From contig NZ_JAKQZA010000005.1 in the NCBI RefSeq assembly GCF_023008165.1, positions 310,001 through 374,000 of the forward strand: 64,000 nt of DNA, written 5' to 3'. The notes beneath the pieces are model-generated. The model was given only the letters and a program-made list of their open reading frames with translations. It had not been told where the DNA came from and ran no database searches. This document shows, one piece after another, positions 8,801 through 17,455 of this stretch. Each line of letters opens with the position of its first letter. The first letter of the stretch is position 1. This DNA comes from Kordiimonas laminariae. Lineage in GTDB: Bacteria > Pseudomonadota > Alphaproteobacteria > Sphingomonadales > Kordiimonadaceae. Both the position numbers and the translations under genes were made by a program.

Positions 8801-9235
8801 ATGTATAAGACACTTATTCTAGCGCTTAGTTTGGGCGTCGCGACTACTGCTTATGCGGGCGATAAAGTCGTTCATCATTCTTCTGCGAATCCCAATGCGC
8901 CCTACACACCAGTAGTGCAGCACGGTAATACGCTCTATCTATCGGGCCAGCTTGGGTATGATGAAAACCGCAAGTTGCCGGAAGGCATTACTGCCCAAAC
9001 CCACAATATTATGAAGCGTATAAAAATGCTGGTGGATACACATGGTTCTTCAATGAAACATGTGGTGAAATGCACCGCTTTTCTAAAGGATGTCGCCGAG
9101 TGGGGTGATTTTAATAAGGTTTATACTCAGTATTTTGAACCAGGTTTCCGGCCAGCGCGTAGTGCGGTTGGTATTGGCGGTGTGCCAGCGGGTGCGAGAG
9201 TTGAAGTTGAGTGCATTGCGGCATTTAAAGAATAA
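8801..9235 (+). CDS. Exported RidA/YjgF-family protein
   Basis: RidA proteins usually deaminate reactive enamine/imine intermediates in the cytoplasm. This 144-residue member has an N-terminal Sec signal peptide (core LILALSLGVATTA, cut after AYA at 19) before the chorismate-mutase-like fold. The substrate-binding Arg120 (RPARSAV) and the Glu137 (VEVECIA) are conserved, so deaminase-like chemistry is possible, but in the periplasm. ATG 8801 follows TCGAGGGGCAAATATT. It stands alone after nth, 77 bp downstream. A periplasmic role in binding rather than catalysis is an alternative. Confidence 0.88.
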   Translation: MYKTLILALSLGVATTAYAGDKVVHHSSANPNAPYTPVVQHGNTLYLSGQLGYDENRKLPEGITAQTHNIMKRIKMLVDTHGSSMKHVVKCTAFLKDVAEWGDFNKVYTQYFEPGFRPARSAVGIGGVPAGARVEVECIAAFKE

Positions 9236-9306
9236 GCTCAATCTTCAGCTTAGAATTGTTTGGTTTTCATGGTAGTGTTCTTTTCCAATTGATGAAGGAG
9301 TGCACT

Positions 9307-9693
9307 ATGAATTTTGCCATTTATACAAGTATTATTGCTGCGGGAATGTTAGTTGCGAGTACTCCGTTAGAAGCTGTTTCCTTTGAAAGTACCTTTGTTT
9401 CCATTGATGATGAAAAGAAAGCCAAAAAGGGTAAAAAAGGTAAGAAAATGGAAAAGGCCATGCGCAAGGCCGAAGAAAAATGCATGAAAGCAAAGCGCAA
9501 GGCTACCAAGAAAAAGGCTAAAGGCAAAGGTGAAGAAGCTGATGCTGAAGCTAAAGCTAAATGCGAAGAAGCCATGGCAAAAGCTGAAGAAAAAAAGCGT
9601 GAAGCAAAGGAAAAGGCAGAAGCAAAGCGCCGTGAAGCAGAAGAAAAACGTCGTGAGAAAGATGATGACGACGATGATAAACCCGATGTTTAG
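9307..9693 (+). CDS. Small exported Lys/Glu/Ala-rich protein
   Basis: A 128-residue protein with a signal peptide (about residues 1-22, cut near PLEA) followed by a highly charged, low-complexity helix: repeated blocks such as KAKKGKKGKKMEKAM, KCEEAMAKAEEKKREA and AEAKRREAEEKRREK, ending in an acidic DDDDDDKPDV tail. It should form a single long helix or coiled coil in the periplasm. I do not recognise a family and low complexity makes similarity unreliable. ATG 9307 is chosen over an upstream in-frame start because GAAGGAG lies at the right distance. A strong terminator follows. Confidence 0.7.
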   Translation: MNFAIYTSIIAAGMLVASTPLEAVSFESTFVSIDDEKKAKKGKKGKKMEKAMRKAEEKCMKAKRKATKKKAKGKGEEADAEAKAKCEEAMAKAEEKKREAKEKAEAKRREAEEKRREKDDDDDDKPDV

Positions 9694-9717
9694 TTAATAA
9701 TCATTGCTACTGCGTGT

Positions 9718-9746
9718 AAGGCTCTGGTCAGATCAGAGCCTTTTTT
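9718..9746 (+). terminator. Rho-independent terminator
   Basis: Nine-bp perfect stem AAGGCTCTG / CAGAGCCTT with a seven-base loop, continuing into TTTTTT. It ends the unit of the small Lys/Glu-rich protein. Confidence 0.92.
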
Positions 9747-9806
9747 CTGCTTTCAATCAGGCTGGTTTGGTCTACATGTTTTATAAGGCATAGGAAGGGG
9801 AATTTC

Positions 9807-11273
9807 ATGAAAGCGCTTAGATACCTGCTCTATATTATTCTTGGGTTGGTGATTTTTACCGTTTCCCGGACCTTTCTGTTTTTTCCAGCTGCAGCGCCTG
9901 TGAAAATTACTCTGCCGACCCTAAGTGAGGCGGAGACCGCACAGATTGCGGAAAATCTGTCCAAAGCAATTACGTTTAAGACCATTAGCCAAAGTCTCAG
10001 TGTTGCACCTGATCATGAAGCCTTCACTGGCTTTCATGCTTTCCTTGCAGAAACTTTCCCTGCGGCGCACTGGGTGATGGAACGGGAGTTGGTGAGCGAT
10101 TATTCGCTTATGTACCGTTGGCCTGGCAAAGCAGGTGGCTCAAAAAAACCAATTGCCTTTCTTGGTCATATGGATGTTGTGCCAGTGCCAGAATTCGGGC
10201 TGAAGGATTGGGTGCACCCGCCATATGCTGGCACAATTGATGAAAATGGCGTCATCTGGGGCCGCGGTGCTGTGGATGATAAAGGCATGTTGATGGCGCT
10301 TCTTGAGGCGGCAGAGCGGCTTGTGAAGGCGGGGTTTGAGCCAGACCGAGATATCTATTTCATGTTTGGCCATGATGAAGAGTTAGGTGGTGATAAGGGT
10401 GCAGCTGTGATGGCAGGGCTCCTCAAGGAACGTGGTGTTCAGCTTGATTGGGCGGTGGATGAAGGCTCTGCGATGGTGGACGGCGTTATTCCTGGCGTGA
10501 ACTCTCCAATTGCTCTTATCTCACTTGGTGAAAAAGGTTCTGTCACTCTTAAGTTCTCTGCCACCGAAGAAGGCGGGCATTCAAGCGCACCTAAGGATTA
10601 TACCGCTGCCAGTATTGCTGCTGCTGCGGGTGTTGCGGTTACTGAAAACCAATATCCGTTGGTGCTTGATGATACGCTCGAGCGTATGTTTACAGCTATG
10701 GCGCCCCAGATGAACTTCCAGAATAGGTTGGTGATTGGAAACATGTGGCTCACCAAGCCGCTTATGAAAAATGAGCTTTCGAAAAACCCTACAATTGCGG
10801 CCTTCATGCATACAACAACGGCTTTTACCATGATGCAGGCGGGTACCAAAACCAATATACTACCTCAGTATGGTGAAGCGCATGTGAATTACCGTATCCA
10901 TCCGCGAGATACCGTTGATGGTGTGGTAGACCGTGCGCGCGGTATCATCAATGATGACCGTGTTGAAATCACTAAGCTTGGTGGGCGTGAAGCCACGAGC
11001 ATGTCATCTGTATCATCCGAAGGGTATGCCGATCTTTCTGCTTCTATTCGGGAAGTGTTTGGTCCTATCCCGGTTGCACCTACCTTAACCGTGCAAGGTA
11101 CAGATGCGCGGCATTACTATAGTGTGGCTGATAATGTGTACCGTTTTATGCCTTTTGTGTTTGAGCCGGACGGCTTAAAGCAAATTCACGGTACCAACGA
11201 AGCAATCAGCACGGAAGCTATGGTTTCACAGGTTGTGTATTTTGAAGATCTGATCCGTAGGTCGGCCCAGTAA
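9807..11273 (+). CDS. Membrane-anchored M20 family zinc peptidase (PM20D1/carboxypeptidase S-like)
   Basis: A 488-residue M20 metallopeptidase. An uncleaved N-terminal membrane segment (about residues 5-28) anchors it, so the catalytic domain faces the periplasm. Metal and catalytic residues are visible: His121 and Asp123 (GHMDVVP), Asp157 (GRGAVDDKG), Glu191-Glu192 (GHDEELGG), Asp218 (VDEGSAM) and the C-terminal His (KQIHGTNEAIS). A dimerisation lid lies in the middle. The length and the N-terminal anchor match the PM20D1/CPS1 group, which acts on N-acylated amino acids or dipeptides; the exact substrate is not visible. ATG 9807 follows GGAAGGGGAATTTC. Confidence 0.92.
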   Translation: MKALRYLLYIILGLVIFTVSRTFLFFPAAAPVKITLPTLSEAETAQIAENLSKAITFKTISQSLSVAPDHEAFTGFHAFLAETFPAAHWVMERELVSDYSLMYRWPGKAGGSKKPIAFLGHMDVVPVPEFGLKDWVHPPYAGTIDENGVIWGRGAVDDKGMLMALLEAAERLVKAGFEPDRDIYFMFGHDEELGGDKGAAVMAGLLKERGVQLDWAVDEGSAMVDGVIPGVNSPIALISLGEKGSVTLKFSATEEGGHSSAPKDYTAASIAAAAGVAVTENQYPLVLDDTLERMFTAMAPQMNFQNRLVIGNMWLTKPLMKNELSKNPTIAAFMHTTTAFTMMQAGTKTNILPQYGEAHVNYRIHPRDTVDGVVDRARGIINDDRVEITKLGGREATSMSSVSSEGYADLSASIREVFGPIPVAPTLTVQGTDARHYYSVADNVYRFMPFVFEPDGLKQIHGTNEAISTEAMVSQVVYFEDLIRRSAQ

Positions 11274-11333
11274 ATTCTTGAAAGCGATAATATGGCGAGG
11301 CATAACCCTCACCATATTGCAGAAGGAATATAG

Positions 11334-11744
11334 ATGACAGATTTTGAGCTTCATCCGCAGCTTGCGGCAGATACCGTTTTTATTGTGAAGCTTGAGCTTT
11401 GTGATCTGCTCTTGCAGAAGGATGCTAATTATCCGTGGCTTAACCTTGTGCCTCGGGTGGAGAATGCTCGGGAAATACATACTCTTTCGGCAGAGCAACA
11501 GCAGCAGTTGTTGAAGGAAATATCCTTTGTTTCCGAGCGATTTGAAAATCTGACGAACGCCCATAAGCTGAATATTGCCAATATTGGCAATATGGTGCCG
11601 CAGATGCATATCCATATCGTTGCGAGGTTTGAAGGAGATGCCGCATGGCCCGCGCCGATATGGGGTGCTAACCCTAGAAAACCTTATGAAGAAGACACGT
11701 TGAAAACGCTAGTTGAAGAGCTTCAGGAAGCTTTCAAAGCCTGA
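11334..11744 (+). CDS. HIT family nucleotide hydrolase
   Basis: A 136-residue histidine-triad protein of the kind that hydrolyses dinucleoside polyphosphates or nucleotide phosphoramidates in the cytoplasm. The signature is QMHIHIVARF: Gln90 replaces the first His, while nucleophile His92 and His94 are present, a variant common in proteobacterial HIT proteins. ATG 11334 follows GAAGGAATATAG. Its 3' end overlaps the convergent gene at 11723 by 22 bp, so the last seven codons of both are shared DNA. Confidence 0.88.
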   Translation: MTDFELHPQLAADTVFIVKLELCDLLLQKDANYPWLNLVPRVENAREIHTLSAEQQQQLLKEISFVSERFENLTNAHKLNIANIGNMVPQMHIHIVARFEGDAAWPAPIWGANPRKPYEEDTLKTLVEELQEAFKA

Positions 11745-12112
11745 TCATATTCATATTCTGATTGTTGAAGCCTGATAGCGCGAACCATATCCTCAGCTAA
11801 TGTTCTGTCACCTCGTGCGATTTTCAGCTTAATCTGATTTGAGGATTGGCTGGGTAGCGCCTGCGCCAAATCAAGCCTGCTGATATGCATGAAGATGTGA
11901 TTACCCCAGAAACGTTTGCGAAATTCAATTGTTTCTAATTCATCAATAGAGATCGAGATATTCTTGATGGCTGATTTCATCATCCCAAAAACAGCGTCTA
12001 CTGTTTGAAATTGGAGTGTAATGTTTGTGTTATCTAACCGTAGCAAACCTTCGGTTTCTGCGAAGCCTTCATAAGCGCCGGTTATTTTAAACGGCAGACT
12101 TTTTCTTTCCAT
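11723..12112 (-). CDS. Small protein of unknown function
   Basis: About 129 residues from ATG 12112, preceded by GGGAAGGGGAAA; a longer in-frame start at 12151 lacks a ribosome site. No signal peptide or membrane segment. The sequence alternates short beta-like stretches (PFKITGAYEGFAETEGLLRL, ITLQFQTVDAVF, SISIDELETIEFRKRFWG, IKLKIARGD) and ends in a helix, a pattern like a PH-like barrel, but I cannot name a family. It is last in the minus-strand run from rsmB and its end overlaps the HIT gene by 22 bp. Confidence 0.7.
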   Translation of the reverse strand: MERKSLPFKITGAYEGFAETEGLLRLDNTNITLQFQTVDAVFGMMKSAIKNISISIDELETIEFRKRFWGNHIFMHISRLDLAQALPSQSSNQIKLKIARGDRTLAEDMVRAIRLQQSEYEYDQALKAS

Positions 12113-12200
12113 TATATTTCCCCTTCCCGCATGATGCTGCAAGGATAACAAGTGGGGATTTATTAGGAAAATTTCAAGTAAAGCTGCAGTCTAGAGGCCC

Positions 12201-12824
12201 TTACTTGTCGGGAAAGCCGTTTACGCTGGTATAGCTGCTAAGATAGATTAAGCGACCATTTTCCAGTGATGTTCCGAAGCTACGACCGGCATCATGAAAT
12301 TGCTGAGGACGGAAAATCATCAAGCGGTTAAAGCGCATGGGGACCGTCATGGTTTTTTCCCATTTATCCATATCATTGGTATCAGGCTCAATAATATCTG
12401 ACCAAACCTGATCCTGTGTATCCCATTTGCTTTCTTGCCACTCTTTTTTAGACCAAGGTGTATGGTCTAGTCCTGTAGGTCTATGTTGGTAAAGGTGTGT
12501 GCCGTCTTCACAGTGTTCGGGTAGAGTAAGATATAGAATAACGGTCCAGTGGGCGGGATCAATATGTACACTGTGGGTACCATTTTCCCCATCTAGGGCA
12601 ATTCTGAATTTATGATAGGAGCTGCCGGGGACAAGGGCGAGAGGCTCACCCACAATTTCTGCTATTTTTTCGTCAAAACCATTAATCTTCTGGCGGTACT
12701 GAGAGTTTCTCCCCGCAAACATGGTCGGAGTATCATATGTTGGGTATTCTTGCTGTAGCGCTGCGTTTCTCAGAACGAAGGGATCTGGCAAAAAATCATC
12801 AATTATGATCAGCGATTGTTTCAT
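12201..12824 (-). CDS. DUF6445-like protein, probable 2OG-Fe(II) oxygenase fold
   Basis: A 207-residue cytoplasmic protein. It shows the facial-triad pattern of Fe(II)/2-oxoglutarate oxygenases: His87-x-Asp89 (SVHIDPAHW), then distal His177 (QQFHDAGRSF) and an Arg191 (ENGRLIYLSS) that could bind 2-oxoglutarate. The opening IIIDDFLPDPFVLRNAAL is typical of DUF6445 proteins, many of which sit beside tryptophan-halogenase-like genes; none is present here. Substrate unknown. The gene is 50 bp downstream of the GNAT gene on the same strand. ATG 12824. Confidence 0.75.
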   Translation of the reverse strand: MKQSLIIIDDFLPDPFVLRNAALQQEYPTYDTPTMFAGRNSQYRQKINGFDEKIAEIVGEPLALVPGSSYHKFRIALDGENGTHSVHIDPAHWTVILYLTLPEHCEDGTHLYQHRPTGLDHTPWSKKEWQESKWDTQDQVWSDIIEPDTNDMDKWEKTMTVPMRFNRLMIFRPQQFHDAGRSFGTSLENGRLIYLSSYTSVNGFPDK

Positions 12825-12874
12825 GTTGGCAGGTAACTCCGAAAGCGTTTTTATAGCCCTGTTTTAAAGGCACT

Positions 12875-13321
12875 TTAAGCAGATAATTCCATAAATACCA
12901 GTGTTCGGTTTTTATCCCGGTGGCAGGGTGATGTATGGGTTTCTTGAAAACCAAGTCTGCTATATAGATGACGTGCGCGCTCGTTGTCTGAATAAACATC
13001 AAGTTTGATGGTTTTGGTATCTGTGCTGAATATATGTGTGATTGTTTCCTGCATAAAGCGGGAGCCAATACCGCCTCCGGTTTTAGCAACCATAATACGG
13101 CGCCATTCAACTATATTATCGGCGTGTTTTACCAGAATGGCATAGCCGGCACGATCGCCGCCAACTTCACCAATCAGATAGATGAAATCCTTATCAACTA
13201 TTTGCCGTTGGTGTGTTTCAAGGTTATCGCCATGTACAAAGTTACCATTTGGCGAAGCTTCAAGTTTCAGGATGAAGGCGAGGTCGCCTTCATCCGCATT
13301 TCTTATGTTAAGCTCGGTCAT
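12875..13321 (-). CDS. GNAT family N-acetyltransferase
   Basis: A 148-residue acetyl-CoA-dependent N-acetyltransferase. It has the motif A region (RRIMVAKTGGGIGSRFMQETI, in two parts) and the motif B DVYSDNERARHLYSRLGFQ typical of RimI-like enzymes. Substrate unknown. ATG 13321 is one base beyond the purH stop (TAG-T-ATG), so translation is likely coupled to purH; a longer in-frame start inside purH is less likely because the fold begins at MTELNIRNA. Confidence 0.85.
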   Translation of the reverse strand: MTELNIRNADEGDLAFILKLEASPNGNFVHGDNLETHQRQIVDKDFIYLIGEVGGDRAGYAILVKHADNIVEWRRIMVAKTGGGIGSRFMQETITHIFSTDTKTIKLDVYSDNERARHLYSRLGFQETHTSPCHRDKNRTLVFMELSA

Positions 13322-13322
13322 A

Positions 13323-14903
13323 CTAGTGGCGGAAGTGGCGCATACTGGTGAAGACCATAGCAAGGCCTGCTTCATCAGCTGCACCAATAACTTCCTGGTC
13401 GCGCATACTACCGCCCGGCTGGATTACAGCTGTTGCACCAGCCTCAGCTGCAGCTAGAAGGCCGTCAGCGAATGGGAAGAATGCATCTGATGCTACCACT
13501 GAACCTTTAGCGAGGCTTTCAGCATCCCCGGCCATTTCAGCAGCTTCACCCGCACGGATCGCGGCAATACGGCTACTGTCACGGCGGTTCATTTGCCCTG
13601 CACCGATGCCTACTGTCATGCCGTCACGTACATAAACGATAGCATTTGATTTCACGTGTTTGCCAACCTGGAAAGCAAACAGCATATCCGTTAGCTCAGT
13701 ATCTGTTGGTTGGCGTTTTGTTACCACTTTCAGATCATCTTTAGAGATGCGGCCAGTGTCGCGGTTCTGAACCAGATACCCACCGGAGACAGATTTAACC
13801 ATCTTTGCTGATTGCTCAGGGTCTGCAAGACCGCCCGTTGTAAGGAGGCGCAGGTTCTTTTTCGCTGCAACGATTGCTTTGGCATCGTCTGTTACGTCAG
13901 GCGCGATAATCACTTCAGTAAATACCTTCACAATCTCTGTTGCGGTTTCAGCGTCTAGCGTGCCGTTCAGGGCCACAATACCGCCAAAGGCAGAAACCGG
14001 ATCACACTTCAGTGCTTTCTCGTAGGCGCTCTTAAGCGTATCACCCATCGCAACACCGCACGGGTTCGCATGTTTGATAATAGCAACCGTTGGAACAGAT
14101 GGATCAAACTCGCTTACCAGCTCAAAGGCCGCATCTGTATCATTGAGGTTATTATAGGAAAGTTCTTTCCCTTGATGCTGGGTTGCTGTTGCAATGCCAG
14201 GCCGGTCTTCAGCGTTTTTATAGAAAGCCGCTGATTGGTGTGGGTTTTCGCCGTAGCGGCATTCCTGAACCTTGCTGCCTGCAAACGGCATACGGTCTGG
14301 GAATGTTTCACCGTTCTGCTCAGCAAACCACTGTGCAATCGCAGCGTCATAAGAACCTGTACGGCTGTAGGCTTTAGCAGCCAATTTACGGCGGGTGTCT
14401 AGTTTGGTGCCGCCTTCAGCTTTGATTTCATCAATAACCGCTGTGTAATCAGCTGGGTCTGTAATGATGGTTACAAAGCCGTGGTTCTTAGCCGCGGAAC
14501 GTACCATCGCAGGCCCACCGATATCGATATTTTCAATGCAGGTGGCGAAATCAGCGCCCGAAGCTACTGTGGCTTCAAACGGATAAAGGTTGATGGCAAC
14601 CAGATCAATCGCACCAATTTCGTGCGTATCCATAGCGGCTACATGATCATCATTATCTCTAAGCGCCAAAAGGCCACCATGAATTTTAGGATGTAGTGTT
14701 TTCACACGACCATCCATCATTTCAGGAAAGCCCGTATGGTCTGCAACTTCTTTAACTGGAATACCAGCATCACGCAGAACTTTGGCAGAGCCGCCGGTGG
14801 AGAGGATTTCTGCGCCGATATCAGCTAGCGCCTGCCCAAGTTCCAGAAGCCCCGTTTTATCTGAAACAGAGAGGAGAGCGCGTTTGATAGTGACTTTAGT
14901 CAT
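13323..14903 (-). CDS. purH: Bifunctional AICAR formyltransferase / IMP cyclohydrolase
   Basis: Catalyses the last two steps of de novo IMP synthesis. The 526-residue product begins with the MGS-like IMP cyclohydrolase domain ([43 protein letters not shown]) and continues with the transformylase domain ([22 protein letters not shown] with the catalytic Lys-His, [13 protein letters not shown]) to the end [17 protein letters not shown]. Full length. It follows the heparinase-family gene by 57 bp, an order shared by many alphaproteobacteria. Confidence 0.98.
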   Translation of the reverse strand: MTKVTIKRALLSVSDKTGLLELGQALADIGAEILSTGGSAKVLRDAGIPVKEVADHTGFPEMMDGRVKTLHPKIHGGLLALRDNDDHVAAMDTHEIGAIDLVAINLYPFEATVASGADFATCIENIDIGGPAMVRSAAKNHGFVTIITDPADYTAVIDEIKAEGGTKLDTRRKLAAKAYSRTGSYDAAIAQWFAEQNGETFPDRMPFAGSKVQECRYGENPHQSAAFYKNAEDRPGIATATQHQGKELSYNNLNDTDAAFELVSEFDPSVPTVAIIKHANPCGVAMGDTLKSAYEKALKCDPVSAFGGIVALNGTLDAETATEIVKVFTEVIIAPDVTDDAKAIVAAKKNLRLLTTGGLADPEQSAKMVKSVSGGYLVQNRDTGRISKDDLKVVTKRQPTDTELTDMLFAFQVGKHVKSNAIVYVRDGMTVGIGAGQMNRRDSSRIAAIRAGEAAEMAGDAESLAKGSVVASDAFFPFADGLLAAAEAGATAVIQPGGSMRDQEVIGAADEAGLAMVFTSMRHFRH

Positions 14904-14960
14904 TTTTACTGTGCCTTACTTCACATTGTTTGGACACTGAACCCGCTCCCAAGCTGCGAG

Positions 14961-16700
14961 CTATGTATCCATTTCACTAAATACCCATCTACAGATGGGC
15001 GTTGTTTTTTCCTTAACAGGAACCCGTACAACGATTTGCCGGGAATTTGCTGGGCTGTCCGGCTTTTTGAGATAGAGGCTTTCCTCAATCTCGGCTGTGC
15101 CTTCATCCACATCAAAAATCCACACCCGGCCATTTTTGCTTTCAAGCGTGATGCGGCCATCTGGCGCTTTAAGTGCTTCAACGGATGGGTGCAGATGGAA
15201 CCTGATAGCGATTGAGGCGCCACGTATTTTTTTTAACTTTGGACCAAAAAGTCTGTCTACACCATTTAGCTGTTTGCCGTTTTTTGTGAGTGTTACAGAC
15301 CGCTCATGTTTTACGCCAAACCGTTTTACATACCCATCATGGGTTAGTTTAGCCGTGGTGCTGTCTTCTGTGCTTTCTCTTATTGTAAGAGTTTCACTTA
15401 CACCTTTGCCGATGGTGCCGTCATCCATAATGCGGCTGTTATTGGTATCTGAAATAATAAGCGAGGAATGAGCCGCTGTTGAGCGTGCCATTGCACCGAG
15501 TTCTGCGAGTGGGCCATCGAGTTTTGCGGGCCCCATGTTTACGATCAAACGGTCTTGCCCGACAGAAAATTCAAAAGAGCCAGTACTTGCGTGTGCTTTT
15601 GAGGATAGTTGTTGCGAAGGCGGCGGGCTACAATCCATAATCAGCATACTACCGTTCATACCGATGCGCTGAATGCCAGAATGAGTGGCATTTTCAATAG
15701 CTTTGCCTTTAGCCTCACTGGCGAGGAGGATTGAATCTACCCCAAAACTACCTTCGGCAGAAACACCACCGATCTGAGCGAAACTACCATCCGCATGGCG
15801 CATGGCACGTACATAAGGCGCTAGCCTGTCGAGCGTGATCTGAACCCATGATGGCAGATCATTATCGGTATCAATATAAGCGCCACGAACAAGAATTAGC
15901 AGTTGCATACAGCGGATAGCGTCAGCCGGATTATGGCTTATCGTTCCACCATCTGGTAAAATGAATGCTTTGATTTTGGCTTCAAGGGTACGAACACCTT
16001 TTGCACGCCAACCCTCGCCACCCGGAAGGAGAAGCCCCGCAAGTGTTAAGGCGGTTGCCGTATAAATCTCTGGAAGGCCCGGTTCTACATCTCCGCATGT
16101 ACGCATCAAGTGGCGGGTCTGACGAGCCATCGAATGGAGTACTTTTGAGCGGTACACCAGATCAAGAGATGACATAATAAGAGGAGCGTGGGCGAGCCAG
16201 TTAATCAATCGGCGGGCTAGAATTTCAGCGGACCAGATGTCTTTGTCCCACTGTTCGCCTACTGGGACCCACCAGCTGAGGATAGTTTCTGCAGCATCGC
16301 GGGCTTTCGTCTGGTCGCCAGACTGAGCAAGATCCTGCAACCAGTGGAAGCTATGTGCGTAGTCCCGGTAGGCTTTACTGGCTGTATCATCAATCTGTAG
16401 CCAGAAAGCTTCATGCAGTTTGTGCTTTTCACCGTCATGCAGAAGATCGCCGCCATAAATAGCGGATGCGAGCATAGCGTTGCCCGGTGCTGGGTCATCA
16501 GGACTACCAAGGAGTTGAACGGGATGGCGACCTTTAAGGCGCTGTTCGTACAGGCTGTTGCCGTAACCCCATTCACGAATAGAACGACCCATTTTCTTGA
16601 AGAGTTTTGAGAGAAAACCCTGAGAGGGCGCGCGTCTTAAAGTGCTGCGCGAAAGAGGTGCGCTTGCGGCAAAACCAGCGATTTTGTCGGCCGCGTTCAT
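14961..16700 (-). CDS. Heparinase II/III family protein
   Basis: A 579-residue protein with an N-terminal alpha/alpha-toroid (SFHWLQDLAQSGD, WDKDIWSAEILARRLINWLAHAP in parts, EPGLPEIYTATALTLAG, FILPDGGTISHNPADA) and a C-terminal beta-sandwich (SSLIISDTNNSRI, HDGYVKRFGVKHERSVTLT, RFHLHPSVEALK). This is the polysaccharide-lyase-like family conserved beside purH in alphaproteobacteria; its substrate there is not established and heparin is not implied. No clear signal peptide, although a basic N-terminus is present. It lies 22 bp from rpe and is part of the rsmB-rpe-purH unit. Confidence 0.88.
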   Translation of the reverse strand: MNAADKIAGFAASAPLSRSTLRRAPSQGFLSKLFKKMGRSIREWGYGNSLYEQRLKGRHPVQLLGSPDDPAPGNAMLASAIYGGDLLHDGEKHKLHEAFWLQIDDTASKAYRDYAHSFHWLQDLAQSGDQTKARDAAETILSWWVPVGEQWDKDIWSAEILARRLINWLAHAPLIMSSLDLVYRSKVLHSMARQTRHLMRTCGDVEPGLPEIYTATALTLAGLLLPGGEGWRAKGVRTLEAKIKAFILPDGGTISHNPADAIRCMQLLILVRGAYIDTDNDLPSWVQITLDRLAPYVRAMRHADGSFAQIGGVSAEGSFGVDSILLASEAKGKAIENATHSGIQRIGMNGSMLIMDCSPPPSQQLSSKAHASTGSFEFSVGQDRLIVNMGPAKLDGPLAELGAMARSTAAHSSLIISDTNNSRIMDDGTIGKGVSETLTIRESTEDSTTAKLTHDGYVKRFGVKHERSVTLTKNGKQLNGVDRLFGPKLKKIRGASIAIRFHLHPSVEALKAPDGRITLESKNGRVWIFDVDEGTAEIEESLYLKKPDSPANSRQIVVRVPVKEKTTPICRWVFSEMDT

Positions 16701-16722
16701 TCGTACCTCTTCCCCCTAATTC

Positions 16723-17385
16723 TTATTCGCCTCGGATAGTGCGAATGTTTTCTGCATACATATCAGGCCCGCCTTTAAAGGTAGCGCTCCCTGCAACTAG
16801 TACATCGGCCCCAGCGCTTATAACCTGACGAGCTGTTTCTCGGTTTACGCCGCCATCAACCTGTAGGTCAATATCCAGCCCAAGCTGATCAATACGTTTG
16901 CGGATAGCTTCGAGCTTACGTAGTTGGCTTGTAATGAAAGACTGACCGCCGAAGCCCGGGTTCACAGACATAACCAGGATCAGATCAAGCTCTTCATAGA
17001 GATAATCAATAGTGGTCTCTGGGGTAGAAGGGTTTAGTGAAATACCGGCTTTCACCCCCTGTGCTTTGATCGCTTGAAGTGTTCTGTGGGTATGGGCCCC
17101 TGCTTCTACATGAGCGGTGATAATATCAGCACCAGCTTTTGCAAAAGCTTCAATATATGGGTCAACAGGTTCGATCATCAGATGCACATCAAACACTTTG
17201 TCGCTATGTGGGCGAAGTGCTTTTACAACATCGGGTCCGATAGTAATGTTCGGCACAAAGTGGCCATCCATAACATCAATATGGATGTAATCGGCGCCAG
17301 CGGCATCGATTGCTCTAACTTCTTCACCCAGTTTCGCAAAATCAGCGGACAGGATGGATGGTGCGATTCTGATTGGTTTCTGCAT
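16723..17385 (-). CDS. rpe: Ribulose-phosphate 3-epimerase
   Basis: Interconverts ribulose 5-phosphate and xylulose 5-phosphate in the pentose phosphate pathway. The 220-residue TIM barrel shows [17 protein letters not shown], the metal/catalytic [34 protein letters not shown], the second catalytic Asp in LQVDGGVN and the phosphate-binding VAGSATFKG. Full length. It sits between rsmB (70 bp upstream) and the heparinase-family gene. Confidence 0.97.
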   Translation of the reverse strand: MQKPIRIAPSILSADFAKLGEEVRAIDAAGADYIHIDVMDGHFVPNITIGPDVVKALRPHSDKVFDVHLMIEPVDPYIEAFAKAGADIITAHVEAGAHTHRTLQAIKAQGVKAGISLNPSTPETTIDYLYEELDLILVMSVNPGFGGQSFITSQLRKLEAIRKRIDQLGLDIDLQVDGGVNRETARQVISAGADVLVAGSATFKGGPDMYAENIRTIRGE

Positions 17386-17455
17386 GGGGCTTCCATATCA
17401 GTTCATGCCGCATCCCGCAAGGGATTGAGCGGCCAAGAGATCAATATTTTAGCGG

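Noticed and set aside
9256-9306. Upstream start of the Lys/Glu-rich protein
   Set aside because: The extra residues precede the signal peptide and there is no ribosome site; GAAGGAG fits the ATG at 9307.
9400-9680. Tandem DNA repeat in the Lys/Glu-rich gene
   Set aside because: The repetition is at the amino-acid level with irregular units; there is no regular nucleotide period.
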